DNA of 64,000 nt from JBCBKP01 sp038521625 (GTDB lineage: Bacteria > Planctomycetota > Phycisphaerae > Phycisphaerales > UBA1924), in contig JBCBKP010000014.1 in assembly GCA_038521625.1 (NCBI GenBank), positions 15,823 to 79,822 of the forward strand, in the 5' to 3' direction. Under the pieces are notes generated by a model. It saw only the letters and a program-made list of their open reading frames with translations. It was not told the origin of the DNA and made no database searches. The translations under genes were made by a program, and so were the position numbers. Positions 33,161 to 42,474 of this stretch are shown here, piece after piece (position 1 is the stretch's first letter; each line of letters begins with the position of its first letter).

Positions 33161-34192
33161 ATGACCACCGTCCGCAGAGCGACAAGAAACTTCGGATTCA
33201 CGCTGATCGAGCTTCTCGTCGTCATCGCGATCATCGCGTTGCTGATCGGGATTCTGCTGCCGTCCCTCGGGTCGGCCCGCGAGTCGGCCCGGCGCGTCAA
33301 GTGCCAGTCGAACATGCGTACCGTGATGCAGGCGGTCACCGCCTATGCGCTCGACAACTCGGAGCATCACAGCGAGTACCGACCGAACTGGATCGAGCGA
33401 TTCAAGTTCGTGAACGGAGAGAACTACAACGACAACACGAACGACGGTGTCTTTCTCCTGCGTCCGAACGACGGGGCCGCCTACTGGGGGCAGCGTTACG
33501 AGGAGTACCTGGGGGACATCCGGCGTCTCGCGACCGACTACGACCCGAGCATCGGCACCTCGTACAGCGCGCTGGGCGGGCCGGCTTGGGAGGCGTTCAA
33601 CTGCCCGACCGCCAGCTGGATGATCCCGCAGGGTCGCGACAGCTCCGGCGGCGGCATCTGGGAGTCGTCATCACGTACGGGGCGGGATCCCGACTTCGAC
33701 ATCTATCTTCGGTGGTCGACGCTTTGCCTCAACGGATACGAGCAGGAGCCCAACAGCAGCTCGAGGATGTCGTTCGAGGACGCGCGTCGTTACCCCAACA
33801 TGCTCTGGGAGCGTGTCTCGATCAACGTCGAGATCCCCTACGCCGGCGCGGGCTCGCGGCGGACGTTCAGCTGGCGCGGCGCCCCGCTCTCTCGCGTCGC
33901 GCAGCCCTCCGAGATGATCTTCGCGCAGGACGGGGCCGAGAACGTGATCGACGGCAACGGCGACGGTCTCGACGAGCTCGATCAGAGCACGTGGGCGCCG
34001 TACACGGAGATCGGTCGCAATTGGCGGGCCGAGTACTTCCGCCACGGCGACGGCTGCAACGCCGTGATGGTCGACGGAGCGGTGCGGGTCATCCGTGACC
34101 GCGAGAACGAGCTCGACACCCGCTTCTACGTCGGGATCAAGAACGAGGTTTTCGAGCAGTCGCGACGTCGCGACGACCGCGAGCGCAACTGA
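33161..34192 (+). CDS. Prepilin-type N-methylation protein with H-x9-DG tail
   Basis: 343 residues. The N-terminus NFGFTLIELLVVIAIIALL is a type IV prepilin/pseudopilin signal (cleavage G^FTLIE), normally processed by PilD and assembled by type II secretion or pilus-like machines. The mature part resembles the planctomycete DUF1559-like pseudopilins and ends with RHGDGCNAVMVDGAVRVI, in which H and DG are separated by nine residues. AGGAG lies 8 bases before the ATG at 33161; the in-frame upstream extension is not likely. The following secreted-protein gene starts 57 bp downstream and may be co-transcribed. Confidence 0.9.
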   Translation: MTTVRRATRNFGFTLIELLVVIAIIALLIGILLPSLGSARESARRVKCQSNMRTVMQAVTAYALDNSEHHSEYRPNWIERFKFVNGENYNDNTNDGVFLLRPNDGAAYWGQRYEEYLGDIRRLATDYDPSIGTSYSALGGPAWEAFNCPTASWMIPQGRDSSGGGIWESSSRTGRDPDFDIYLRWSTLCLNGYEQEPNSSSRMSFEDARRYPNMLWERVSINVEIPYAGAGSRRTFSWRGAPLSRVAQPSEMIFAQDGAENVIDGNGDGLDELDQSTWAPYTEIGRNWRAEYFRHGDGCNAVMVDGAVRVIRDRENELDTRFYVGIKNEVFEQSRRRDDRERN

Positions 34193-34249
34193 GAGATCGA
34201 GCACGCCCGCAATCGCCCCGAAGGCGACACACCCCAGGAGGAGATCGAA

Positions 34250-36880
34250 ATGAAGTCGAAGATGATGGTCGCGACGCTCGTCGCGCTCGCCGGAACCGCC
34301 CATGCCCAGCCGACCGTCTCGCATGGGTCCGTCGATGTCGAGTTCGGGCCGTTCACGGTCACGCTGCGTGTCGGCAACGGGAGCTTCGAGCTCGACTCGC
34401 CGGACGTTGGCCTGTACGACTTCTTGGTTCCCGGCACGTCGGACCCCGCGTTCCCGACGTCGGGCGGCGTCCTGCTCACCAGCGCGTCCGAGATCCGTGA
34501 TTTCTCCGTCGACGGCAGCTGGAACGCCTCGGCGGCCGCGAACAACGGCGGCTGGCGCGTCACGACCTTCGACATCGGCCCGTTCGTCGATCCCGTGACC
34601 ATGGACGTCCAGGGCAACGGCGACGACTTCCCGGACCAGAACGTCGCCGAGGACCTCGACTCGTCGTTCGCGTTCTTCCCGTTCGGCCAGAACTGGAACG
34701 CCGCGTTCGCGAATCCCGCGAGCACCGTCGTCAACGGGCCGCTCGCGGTCGGCGCCGGCGACGTCCAGCTCGTCACCGAGGCCAACTTCGCCGCCTATGA
34801 CGCGAGCTTCCCGGCGCTGGTCGACCTCCCGGACAACGCGGTCCCGCCGTTCATCCCGTTCGACGGCAGCGCCGCCGGCAAGGTCATCGGCCGCTACGCC
34901 CTCGTGCTCCCGCAGTTCAACAACGTCCACCGCGAGGGCATCCTGCTCGCGAGCTCGCCCTCGGGCGAGTCGCAGATCGTCTTCCCGGTGCAGGCCCAGA
35001 ACGACAACGACAGCTACATCGCGCCCTACTTCGACAACCTGCCGCAAGAGAAGACGATGCAGGTCTGGGTCTACGACGTCAACACCTCGCTCGCCGGCGA
35101 GGAGGCGGACGGCGTTGCCTTCGCATACGTCCCGTTCGGTTCGACCTACACGCCGTCGGGAGGCTCCGCCCAGCCGCTGCCGATGGGGCTGATCAACGGC
35201 ACGGCGCTCTTCGAGCGTGCGCAGGGCCCGGTCTCGTTCGAGCGGACCCGCAGCGACGGCGACGCGGCCTCGCTCGCGTGGACCGAGGGCGAGCTCAAGG
35301 TCACGGGCCTCGACCCGACCAACTCGACCCTCATCGCTTTCGCCTCCGGCGGCTCCAACCAGTCGCAGGACAACATCTTCACCTACGAGCCCAACGCCAC
35401 CAACGATGGCTGGCTCCTCCAGCTCCGCGACGGCCCGACGTACTCCGAGGACGGTCTTTCGCCCGAGTTCCACGCGGTCCACTTCGTCGTGCTCCCGGAC
35501 AACGCCGACATCACCGCCGCCACCCCGGAGCAGGTGCCCTCGAACCTCACCGACTTCGAGTCGACGACCCTCGCCGCCAGCTTCACGGTCGAGTCGTTCA
35601 GCACGAGCAACGGCCGCGGGGCGACGTTCGCCGACGAGGCGGCCGGATTCCCGGCCGACATCCAGGTGACCCAGATCGCGGGCTCGTCACTCTTCTCGCT
35701 CGCCGGCGAGAACCGCGGCGACAACGCGCTGGCGATCGACGGCCTGCTGGCCTCGCCGGTGCTCGGCGTCACGATCCCGCAGACCAGCGAGATCGGCCGG
35801 TTCACGGTCACCGGCGGGCTCTCGGTCGATCCGGCGGCCGGCGACACCGACACCCGCGTGTTCAGCACCGAGCCGCAGTTCGCGGTGTCCAACTTCGAGA
35901 ACCGCGTCGTCACCGAGAACATCAACAACGGCGGCGAGATCAACTCGAACTTCGTCGTCGCCCATTTCCCGATCGCCAGCGGCTTCCCGCAGCAGCCCGA
36001 GGTCAGCTTCATCGCCGGCACGATCAACGATGCCGAGGTCGTCCCGACCGCCACCGCCGCCGACATCGGCTTCGCCACGAACGAGGGTGTCCTCTTCGCG
36101 CGCACCAGCGGCAACTTCGAGGGCAACGCCGTCGTCGACGTCGACGCCTCGCAGTTCGAGATCCGCATCGTCGATTCGGACTCGCTCATCGACCCGGCCA
36201 GCGACGCGCAGGACCCCGTCACCGGCGTCGACACCGACAACAGCCGCCTCGGCTGGGTCGCGCTGCCCTACTCGACCCCGGGCCTGATCGCGGCTCAGGT
36301 CAACGCCGATGGCTCGGTCGCCAACGGCACGGGCGGCTTCTCCGTCACCGCCCAGACCATCGACGTCGATACGATCCAGGGCGACCTGACCCGCTCGGGC
36401 ACGATCTCGCAGTACACCGGCTACAACATCGCGATCCCGGGCGTCGACTCGAACACCGACGGCGTCCTGCTGCTGCAGGGCATCGGCGACCCGACCGAGT
36501 CGGCCGACGCCGGAGTCCAGGTCTTCTATGAGGCGGCGTCGGACGGCTCGTTCGACGTCGTCGCGATCAACGTCTTCGACCGCGACACCGCCAACGACCC
36601 CGACATCCTCGACATCGACGCCGACTTCCAGGCGCCGTTCATGTTCGCCTTCATCCCCTTCACCGGCCTGCCCGGCGAGCCCATCGCCCCGGGCTGCAGC
36701 CCGGCCGACCTCGTCGAGCCCTTCGGCGTGATCAGCCAGGCGGACGTCGCCGAGTTCGTCAACCTGTTCTTCGCGAGCGACCCGCGCGTCGCGGTCCTCG
36801 CGGCTCCGACCGACGTCGTCAGCCAGGCCGACGTCGGCGCGTTCGTGGACCTCTTCTTCGCGGGCTGCCCGACCCGCTGA
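34250..36880 (+). CDS. Secreted protein with two copies of an unrecognised ~350-residue module and a dockerin-like end
   Basis: 876 residues. Signal peptide MKSKMMVATLVALAGTAHA. The mature protein is beta-rich and poor in Lys and Cys. Two related halves can be seen (about 20-425 and 440-815), each with landmarks in the same order: 'GVLL', 'F-FFPF/AHFPI', 'FAYVPF/VALPY', and 'DGVLLL' before a closing FAFIPF. The second half is clearly related to the N-terminal part of the metallophosphoesterase gene at 37922-40144 (SLFSL..NRGD, GTGGFSV, DGVLLL). The C-terminus (CSPADLVEPFGVISQADVAEF, then a second ISQADV-like repeat and FFAGCP) is the GC-type dockerin-like anchor. AGGAGGAG precedes the ATG. 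Function unknown; probably a surface or matrix protein. Confidence 0.8.
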   Translation: MKSKMMVATLVALAGTAHAQPTVSHGSVDVEFGPFTVTLRVGNGSFELDSPDVGLYDFLVPGTSDPAFPTSGGVLLTSASEIRDFSVDGSWNASAAANNGGWRVTTFDIGPFVDPVTMDVQGNGDDFPDQNVAEDLDSSFAFFPFGQNWNAAFANPASTVVNGPLAVGAGDVQLVTEANFAAYDASFPALVDLPDNAVPPFIPFDGSAAGKVIGRYALVLPQFNNVHREGILLASSPSGESQIVFPVQAQNDNDSYIAPYFDNLPQEKTMQVWVYDVNTSLAGEEADGVAFAYVPFGSTYTPSGGSAQPLPMGLINGTALFERAQGPVSFERTRSDGDAASLAWTEGELKVTGLDPTNSTLIAFASGGSNQSQDNIFTYEPNATNDGWLLQLRDGPTYSEDGLSPEFHAVHFVVLPDNADITAATPEQVPSNLTDFESTTLAASFTVESFSTSNGRGATFADEAAGFPADIQVTQIAGSSLFSLAGENRGDNALAIDGLLASPVLGVTIPQTSEIGRFTVTGGLSVDPAAGDTDTRVFSTEPQFAVSNFENRVVTENINNGGEINSNFVVAHFPIASGFPQQPEVSFIAGTINDAEVVPTATAADIGFATNEGVLFARTSGNFEGNAVVDVDASQFEIRIVDSDSLIDPASDAQDPVTGVDTDNSRLGWVALPYSTPGLIAAQVNADGSVANGTGGFSVTAQTIDVDTIQGDLTRSGTISQYTGYNIAIPGVDSNTDGVLLLQGIGDPTESADAGVQVFYEAASDGSFDVVAINVFDRDTANDPDILDIDADFQAPFMFAFIPFTGLPGEPIAPGCSPADLVEPFGVISQADVAEFVNLFFASDPRVAVLAAPTDVVSQADVGAFVDLFFAGCPTR

Positions 36881-36904
36881 TCCGAGCATCTAGATCCCCC
36901 GGCG

Positions 36905-36935
36905 ACGCCGCCCCCACCGGGGCGGCGTTCGCTTT
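36905..36935 (+). terminator. Intrinsic terminator after the secreted module protein
   Basis: ACGCCGCCCC (36905-36914), the loop CACC and GGGGCGGCGT (36919-36928) form a perfect 10-bp stem followed by a T/C-rich stretch (TCGCTTTC). It lies 25 bp after the stop codon at 36880. Confidence 0.7.
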
Positions 36936-36969
36936 CATGCCCAGGCCGCGTCATACGGAGAGTCGTTCG

Positions 36970-37905
36970 ATGACCCGTCGCGGTCTCTTCAAGGCCGTCG
37001 CCGCGTGCGCCGCCTTCGGTGTCACACCGGTCTCGGCGAGGTCGTCGGTGGGAGTGCGGGCTCGGCGTCGTGACCCCGCTCTGGTCCGGGCGGTGTCGTT
37101 CAACATCCGCTACGGCACCGCCGCCGACGGGCCCGACGCGTGGGGACAACGGTCCCACCGGGTCGACGCCGCGATCGCGTTGCTCCGCCCGCAGATTCTC
37201 GCGACGCAAGAGGCCCACGCGTTCCAGATCCGGGAGCTGCTCGAGCGGCATCCGCGATTCGCGGCGGTCGGCGCCCATCGCGTCGACGGCCGGATCGGCG
37301 GCGAGGGGTGCGTGACGCTCTACGACCGGGAGAGCTTCCTCCTGGGAGAAAGCGGCGTCTTCGGACTCTCCGACGAGCCGGAACGGATCGGGCACGTCTC
37401 GTGGGACAACGCGTGGCCCCGGATCTGCGCGTGGGCCCGGCTGATCGAGTACCGGACGGGCGCATCGCTGCTGGTTGCGAATACGCACCTGGACAATCGC
37501 GGCAAGCGATCGCAGCGGCTCGGCGCCCGGCTGATCCGCGACCGACTCTCCGGGCTGCGAAGAGTCGACGACGCCGGCGTCGTTCTCATGGGCGACTTCA
37601 ACGCCGTCACCGGCGAGCCCGCGCTCGAGATCGTCACCGAGGGCTCGGACGGCCTGCGAGACACGATCGGTCCGTCACACCGAGACGCCGGCACCGGGAC
37701 CTACACGGCGTTCGATCCCACGAGCGACGGGGGTGGCCGTCGGATCGACTTCGTACTCGCGAGCGCACGGCTCGCGGTCGAGGCCTCGGGGATCGAGCGG
37801 TCCCGGATCGACGGCCGGTACCCGTCCGATCACTTCCCGGTCTGGGCCGACCTGCGGCTCGAGACGCCCCGGGAGCCGGACCGCGAGCGATATCAGACCG
37901 ATTGA
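36970..37905 (+). CDS. Tat-exported endonuclease/exonuclease/phosphatase-family protein
   Basis: 311 residues. The N-terminus MTRRGLFKAVAACAAFG has the twin-arginine pattern. The EEP fold follows: VSFNIRYGTAADGPDAW, ILATQEAH (metal-binding Glu), ANTHLDN, VVLMGDFNAVTGEP, and the closing RRIDFVLAS and YPSDHFPVWADL with the catalytic Asp-His. Members include secreted DNases, sphingomyelinase-like and phosphoinositide phosphatases; the substrate here cannot be told. CGGAGAG lies 8 bases before the ATG at 36970, so the 11-residue upstream extension is not used. It converges with the metallophosphoesterase gene (16 bp apart). Confidence 0.88.
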   Translation: MTRRGLFKAVAACAAFGVTPVSARSSVGVRARRRDPALVRAVSFNIRYGTAADGPDAWGQRSHRVDAAIALLRPQILATQEAHAFQIRELLERHPRFAAVGAHRVDGRIGGEGCVTLYDRESFLLGESGVFGLSDEPERIGHVSWDNAWPRICAWARLIEYRTGASLLVANTHLDNRGKRSQRLGARLIRDRLSGLRRVDDAGVVLMGDFNAVTGEPALEIVTEGSDGLRDTIGPSHRDAGTGTYTAFDPTSDGGGRRIDFVLASARLAVEASGIERSRIDGRYPSDHFPVWADLRLETPREPDRERYQTD

Positions 37906-37921
37906 GCTGGGTGTTCCCCGC

Positions 37922-40144
37922 TCACGGGGACGCGAAGCCGTCGAGGAAGGTCTGGAGATCGGCTTGGTCCAGCACGCCGTACGGGGGCGAGCGGTCCGCG
38001 ATGGCGTCTCCGGCGTCGAAGCGCTCCAGGAACGTGATCAGATCGAAGATGTCGATCTCTCCGAGCGGGGCCGCGAGGTCGAGCGGTTCGATCAGCGCTC
38101 GCGCGGCGGTCTCGCCGCGGAGCTCGATCTCGAAGTGGGCGCCGGGGCTGGTGAACCAGCGGTCGACCCAGGGCGAGTAGGTTCGGACCCGCACGACGTT
38201 GCTGTCGGGCGTGACCTCGAGCAGCCGCAGGTAGCCCTGCCCGCCCTCGAGATCGCCCTGGTAGTCGGAGAGCATCTGGTGGGCGACGCCCCCGAGCGTC
38301 GTCGGGCTGGAGAGCCTGCCCTCGCCCTTGATGTGACCGGAGAGGACCATCGCCACGCTCGGGTGCTGGCTGACGACCCCGCGCCAGATGTCGCCGCCGT
38401 CGTTGGTTCCGCCCGGCTGCGACGCCGTCCCGTAGCTGTACGGAGAGCCGCCGGTCTGTCGCACGAGGCGGTCCATACGCGTGTCATCGTTGTACATGTA
38501 GGCGTGCGTGATCAGGATCGCCAGGTGATCCGGGTGGTCGGCGATCACCTGGTTGGCCCAGGCCAGCACCGCGTCGCGCGGCCCCCACTCGAGCGAGAGC
38601 ACGAGCCACCGCCGGTTCGCCGCCTCGAACATCGAGAAGCTGTTCTCGACGCGTCCGGGCTCGAACGTGCCGCCGAAGCTCCGCTCGCGGCCGACTCGCG
38701 AGAGCGGGAAGTACTGGTTCATCAGCGTCGAGCGGTCGTCCGCGTTGCCGTTCGGCCCGGCGTCGTGGTTCCCCTGCGCGAGGACATAGGGCACGCGCCC
38801 ATCGATCTGGGCGAAGGCGGCGTCCGCGACCGCCCACTGCGGGTCGTTGTTGCGGTTGGTGATGTCGCCCAGATGGAGCACGAAAGGGATCCGGAGCGGC
38901 TCGGCCGCGTCGTCGATCCATTCGAGCTGCCGGGTGAAGATCGCCGGCGTGTTCTGGGCGTAGAGCTGCGTGTCCGGCAGCGCGACGATCGTCGAGGTGT
39001 TCGGGCGAGGATCAAAGCCCGGCCCGGGCGTGATCGGGATGTAGGCGAAGCCGAACATCGGCTCGCCGGCCAGACCTTCGAGCGTCATGCTCGGGATATC
39101 ACGGCTCTCGAGGACGAAGCCGCCGGCCGCCGCGTCCCAGCTCGAGACCACGATGTTGTCGCGGTTCCGGGAGCCGCCTCCCTCTGGCGTGAGCAGCAGC
39201 ACGCCCGCCGTGTCGTCCGTGACGCCGTCGATCCTCAGCAGCACCGACCCGCTCGCGACTGAGGAGACCGAGAACGCCCCCGTCCCGGAGAGCACGACCG
39301 GGCGCCGGCCGCTCGTCTCCGAGACGCGGCCCGCGACCAATCCCTCGGTCTCATAGGGCAGGTAGACGAACGCGGCCGGGTCGTTCTCGCCGGTTTCGCC
39401 ATCGGTCCCGTTGTCGTGGATGTCGATCGTGTAGCGGCCGTCGCCGGACGAACGCGAGAGCGCGAAGTTGTCCTCGTTCTTCCCGCCGGCGACGATGAGG
39501 ACGCCGTTGTCTCCGTTCGCTCCGATCCCACGGAGATCGAGCCGGTAGACGCCGCGTGTCTGCGGGTCGTCGATGAACTCGTGCCCGAGTCTGATCTGCG
39601 GCGGCGCGACGAGTGAGACGATCGGGCCGTTGTTGGTCGAGTTGATGGCGTGGCCGCCGATGAAGCCGCGATCGAAGGGGAAGAACGCCACGCCGACGTC
39701 CGCGTTCATCTCCTGGCCGCTCGGGCTTCCGAAGGCCGAGACGAACAGTGACGTGTCCGAGGACGGCCGGGAACTGGCGATTGTCGCGAACAGGTCGCCT
39801 CCGCCGTTCCCGCCGGCGTTGCCCTGGTCGAGGTTGCTCCGCGCGCGGTCCCGGATCGCCGGGATCATGACGCCGGAGGTCAGGTCCGCGCCCGTGCCGA
39901 ATCCGACGTTCAGGTCGCCGCGGTTCTGCCGACGGAGGCTGAAGAGCGTCGATCCGGCCTCGATCGTGACCTCGACCGCGGTCTGGTCGTTCGAGGGGTC
40001 GAGCTGGCGGACCGAGAGCAGCCCGGCCCGGACATCCTCGATGGATTGAGCGGCCGTCGCGGACGCGGGGCCGAGCGTCGCGGCGGCGCACAACAGACGG
40101 GCGCACGACCGGTTGTGTCGCGATTCGGTCGTCCGAGATCCCAC
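37922..40144 (-). CDS. Secreted metallophosphoesterase with novel N-terminal modules and dockerin-like anchor
   Basis: 740 residues. Signal peptide about 1-33 (RSCARLLCAAATLGPASATAAQ). Residues 40-375 match the repeated module of the protein at 34250-36880 (LFSLRRQNRGD, VAFFPFDRGF, FVYLPYETEGLVAG, AGVLLL, FGFAYIPI). A calcineurin-like metallophosphoesterase follows (385-640): D391-T-Q393, LGDITN (425-430), GNHD (458-461), LITHAYMYN, and LSGHIKGEG. The C-terminal about 60 residues (DIFDLITFLERFDAGDA, YGVLDQADLQTFLDGF) are the GC-type dockerin-like module. The start is a GTG at 40144 with AGGAGG 7 bases upstream; the open frame continues into non-coding sequence. It shares a 249-bp divergent promoter region with a second metallophosphoesterase. 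Confidence 0.87.
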   Translation of the reverse strand: MGSRTTESRHNRSCARLLCAAATLGPASATAAQSIEDVRAGLLSVRQLDPSNDQTAVEVTIEAGSTLFSLRRQNRGDLNVGFGTGADLTSGVMIPAIRDRARSNLDQGNAGGNGGGDLFATIASSRPSSDTSLFVSAFGSPSGQEMNADVGVAFFPFDRGFIGGHAINSTNNGPIVSLVAPPQIRLGHEFIDDPQTRGVYRLDLRGIGANGDNGVLIVAGGKNEDNFALSRSSGDGRYTIDIHDNGTDGETGENDPAAFVYLPYETEGLVAGRVSETSGRRPVVLSGTGAFSVSSVASGSVLLRIDGVTDDTAGVLLLTPEGGGSRNRDNIVVSSWDAAAGGFVLESRDIPSMTLEGLAGEPMFGFAYIPITPGPGFDPRPNTSTIVALPDTQLYAQNTPAIFTRQLEWIDDAAEPLRIPFVLHLGDITNRNNDPQWAVADAAFAQIDGRVPYVLAQGNHDAGPNGNADDRSTLMNQYFPLSRVGRERSFGGTFEPGRVENSFSMFEAANRRWLVLSLEWGPRDAVLAWANQVIADHPDHLAILITHAYMYNDDTRMDRLVRQTGGSPYSYGTASQPGGTNDGGDIWRGVVSQHPSVAMVLSGHIKGEGRLSSPTTLGGVAHQMLSDYQGDLEGGQGYLRLLEVTPDSNVVRVRTYSPWVDRWFTSPGAHFEIELRGETAARALIEPLDLAAPLGEIDIFDLITFLERFDAGDAIADRSPPYGVLDQADLQTFLDGFASP

Positions 40145-40393
40145 GCCGATCCTCCTGGTTCCGCTCGGCCCGGACGCGGGCCACACCCAGGAAAGCGTCC
40201 GGGGTCCGGGGCCGCGTCGGCCGACGGCGGAGTCGAACGAGATTCCTCCCAACGACGGCCGCCAGTATTTCCATGCAAGCCGAGAGGTGCACGTCGCCGG
40301 GAGTCGCTCTCTATAGAACGACCCACGTCGGGTTCGGGGCTCGCCGCGCCCCAAACCCGCAAGACAGCCCGCACGACCGCCCGGAGGATTCCT

Positions 40394-42424
40394 GTGATCG
40401 CACGCGTCTTGCTCTCGGTTGCTTCGATCGTCTCGCTCGCCTCGGCGCAGCCAGGCTCGGCCACACCCAATCTTGTGCACGACCGGCATCATCACGCCCA
40501 CAATCATGCCCACCCGACGGAGCGGCCGACGGACGCGCGGTTCTTCACGACGCGTGCGAGCGAGATCTCGCTGCCGCTCCCGAGCGAGACGGAGGCGTTC
40601 ACGTTCGTCGTGTTCGGGGACCGGACGGGCGGTCCCGACGAGGGCGTGAACGTCCTGGCCGACGCGGTCCGCGACGTGAACCTGTTCGAGCCCGACCTCG
40701 TCATGACGGTCGGCGATCTGATCGACGGCTACAACGACGACGACGAGTGGCTCGTCGAGATGCGCGAGTACAAGGCGATCATGTCGGAGCTGTTGTGCCC
40801 GTGGTTCCCTGTCGCCGGCAATCACGACACCTACCAGCCCCGCGGGCCGGTGAGCGCGCACGACGACGAGTACGAGATGCACTTCGGGCCGCTCTGGTAC
40901 AGCTTCCGGCACAAGAACGCCAACTTCATCATCCTCTACACGGACGAGGGGAACCCCGAGACCGGCGAGAAATCGATCCGCGATCCCGACTCACAGCGGA
41001 TGAGTGCGGAGCAGCTCCGCTTCCTCGAGGCGGCGCTCGAGCGGGGGGCCGACGCCGACCACCAGTTCGTCTTCGTCCACCACCCGCGCTGGCTGGAGGG
41101 GAACTACGGCGGCGATTGGAACGAGAAGGTCCACCCCCGCCTCGTCGGGGCGGGCAATGTCACGGCGGTCTTCGCCGGGCACATCCACCGCATGCGGAGC
41201 GACGCCGCGGACGGCATCGAGTATGTCACGCTCGCGACGGTGGGGGGGAGCCAGCGGGGCACCGTTCCCGAGGCCGGGTGGCTGCACCACTACCACGTCG
41301 TCACCGTCCGCCCGCAGCAGGTCGCGCTCGCGGCGGTGCCCGTCGGGGACGTGATCGACGTCCGGGACGTGACCGGCGAGGTGCACGAGGAGACGACCGA
41401 GCTGGCGACGCTCGTGCCGGTCGTCAGCGGTGATCTGCAGGTGACCGCAGATCGGCCCATCGATTCGGTCGTGACCGTCGAGGTCGCGAACCCGACCTCG
41501 CGTCCGATCGAGTTCACGCTGATGCCGGAGAGCCGCGACCAGCGCTGGTCCTTCTACCCCGACCACACCCACGGGCGGATCGAGCCGGGCGATACGCGGC
41601 AGCTCGCCTTCGATATCCGACGCCCGGCGGGCGGGCTCGACGACGCGTTCGACTCGCTCCGATTCGCGCTCGTCCGGGACTATCTCACGCGCTCGCAGCG
41701 GTATCACATCCCCGAGGTCCACGCGGAGGTGCCGGTCCGGATCGACGTCGCGTCTCTCCCGGCGCCGACGAGGGACCGAGCCCTCCGGCTCAACGGGCAG
41801 GACCAGGCGGTGCTCGTGCCGAGCGAAGTCGCGAGCGTGCCGCAGGGCCCGTTCACGATCGAGTGCTGGTTCCGGCCCGATTCGTTCAGCGGCCGCGTCG
41901 GTCTGCTCGCGAAGACGCAGAACTCGGAGTACTCGGTGTTCGTCTCGAACGGCACGCCGAGCTTCTCGGTGCACCTCGGCGGCGAGTACCGCTCGGCGAG
42001 GACGCGCGATCGGCTCGAGACCGGACGCTGGCAGCACATCGCTGGCGTGTACGACGGGGCGACGGTGACGCTGTTCGTCGACGGTCAGATCCGGTCCCGC
42101 ACGCCGGTCGATCCGGGCTGGGCGCGGACGACCAACGAGCTCCCGCTCTTCATCGGGGCCGACCCGGGCGGGAGGGGGGCGCCGATGTCGTTCGCGCACG
42201 GTCAGATCGATGAGGTCCGGCTGACCGCCGGCGCGGTCTACTCGGGCACGTTCGCGCCCGAACGGCGTCTGCCCGCGGTCGGCGGCGCGGTCTTCCACTA
42301 CCGCTTCGACCGCCTGTTCGGGACCGCGGTGATCAACGCGGGCCCCGAGCAGCACGGCTCGCGGGCGCTCGGGGCTCCCCGCCTCGTCGATGCGGCCGCG
42401 CCCGAGGGCACGCGGTCGCGCTGA
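40394..42424 (+). CDS. Secreted metallophosphoesterase with His-rich N-terminus and LamG domain
   Basis: 676 residues. A short signal peptide (MIARVLLSVASIVSLASAQ) is followed by a His-rich stretch (HDRHHHAHNHAHP, residues 29-41), a possible metal-loading site. Calcineurin-like phosphoesterase (68-335): D76-R, GD (107-108), GNHD (142-145), VHHPRW, FAGHIHRM. Then comes a beta domain (about 340-460), and a concanavalin A-like LamG domain at about 460-630 (ALRLNGQDQAVLVPSE, FTIECWFRPDSFSG, WQHIAGVYDGATVTLFVDG). The start is a GTG at 40394, 6 bases after GGAGGATT. Divergent from the other metallophosphoesterase, from which it differs in its accessory domains. Confidence 0.88.
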   Translation: MIARVLLSVASIVSLASAQPGSATPNLVHDRHHHAHNHAHPTERPTDARFFTTRASEISLPLPSETEAFTFVVFGDRTGGPDEGVNVLADAVRDVNLFEPDLVMTVGDLIDGYNDDDEWLVEMREYKAIMSELLCPWFPVAGNHDTYQPRGPVSAHDDEYEMHFGPLWYSFRHKNANFIILYTDEGNPETGEKSIRDPDSQRMSAEQLRFLEAALERGADADHQFVFVHHPRWLEGNYGGDWNEKVHPRLVGAGNVTAVFAGHIHRMRSDAADGIEYVTLATVGGSQRGTVPEAGWLHHYHVVTVRPQQVALAAVPVGDVIDVRDVTGEVHEETTELATLVPVVSGDLQVTADRPIDSVVTVEVANPTSRPIEFTLMPESRDQRWSFYPDHTHGRIEPGDTRQLAFDIRRPAGGLDDAFDSLRFALVRDYLTRSQRYHIPEVHAEVPVRIDVASLPAPTRDRALRLNGQDQAVLVPSEVASVPQGPFTIECWFRPDSFSGRVGLLAKTQNSEYSVFVSNGTPSFSVHLGGEYRSARTRDRLETGRWQHIAGVYDGATVTLFVDGQIRSRTPVDPGWARTTNELPLFIGADPGGRGAPMSFAHGQIDEVRLTAGAVYSGTFAPERRLPAVGGAVFHYRFDRLFGTAVINAGPEQHGSRALGAPRLVDAAAPEGTRSR

Positions 42425-42474
42425 GCTCGCGGGCGGTCGGGATTCGCGGGCCGTCCTCGGCCGGGAGGCGGGTC

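Noticed and set aside
40147..40912. N-terminal extension of the metallophosphoesterase frame to 996 residues
   Set aside because: The GTG at 40144 has an AGGAGG and starts a signal peptide. The extension lies opposite the divergent gene and lacks domain features.
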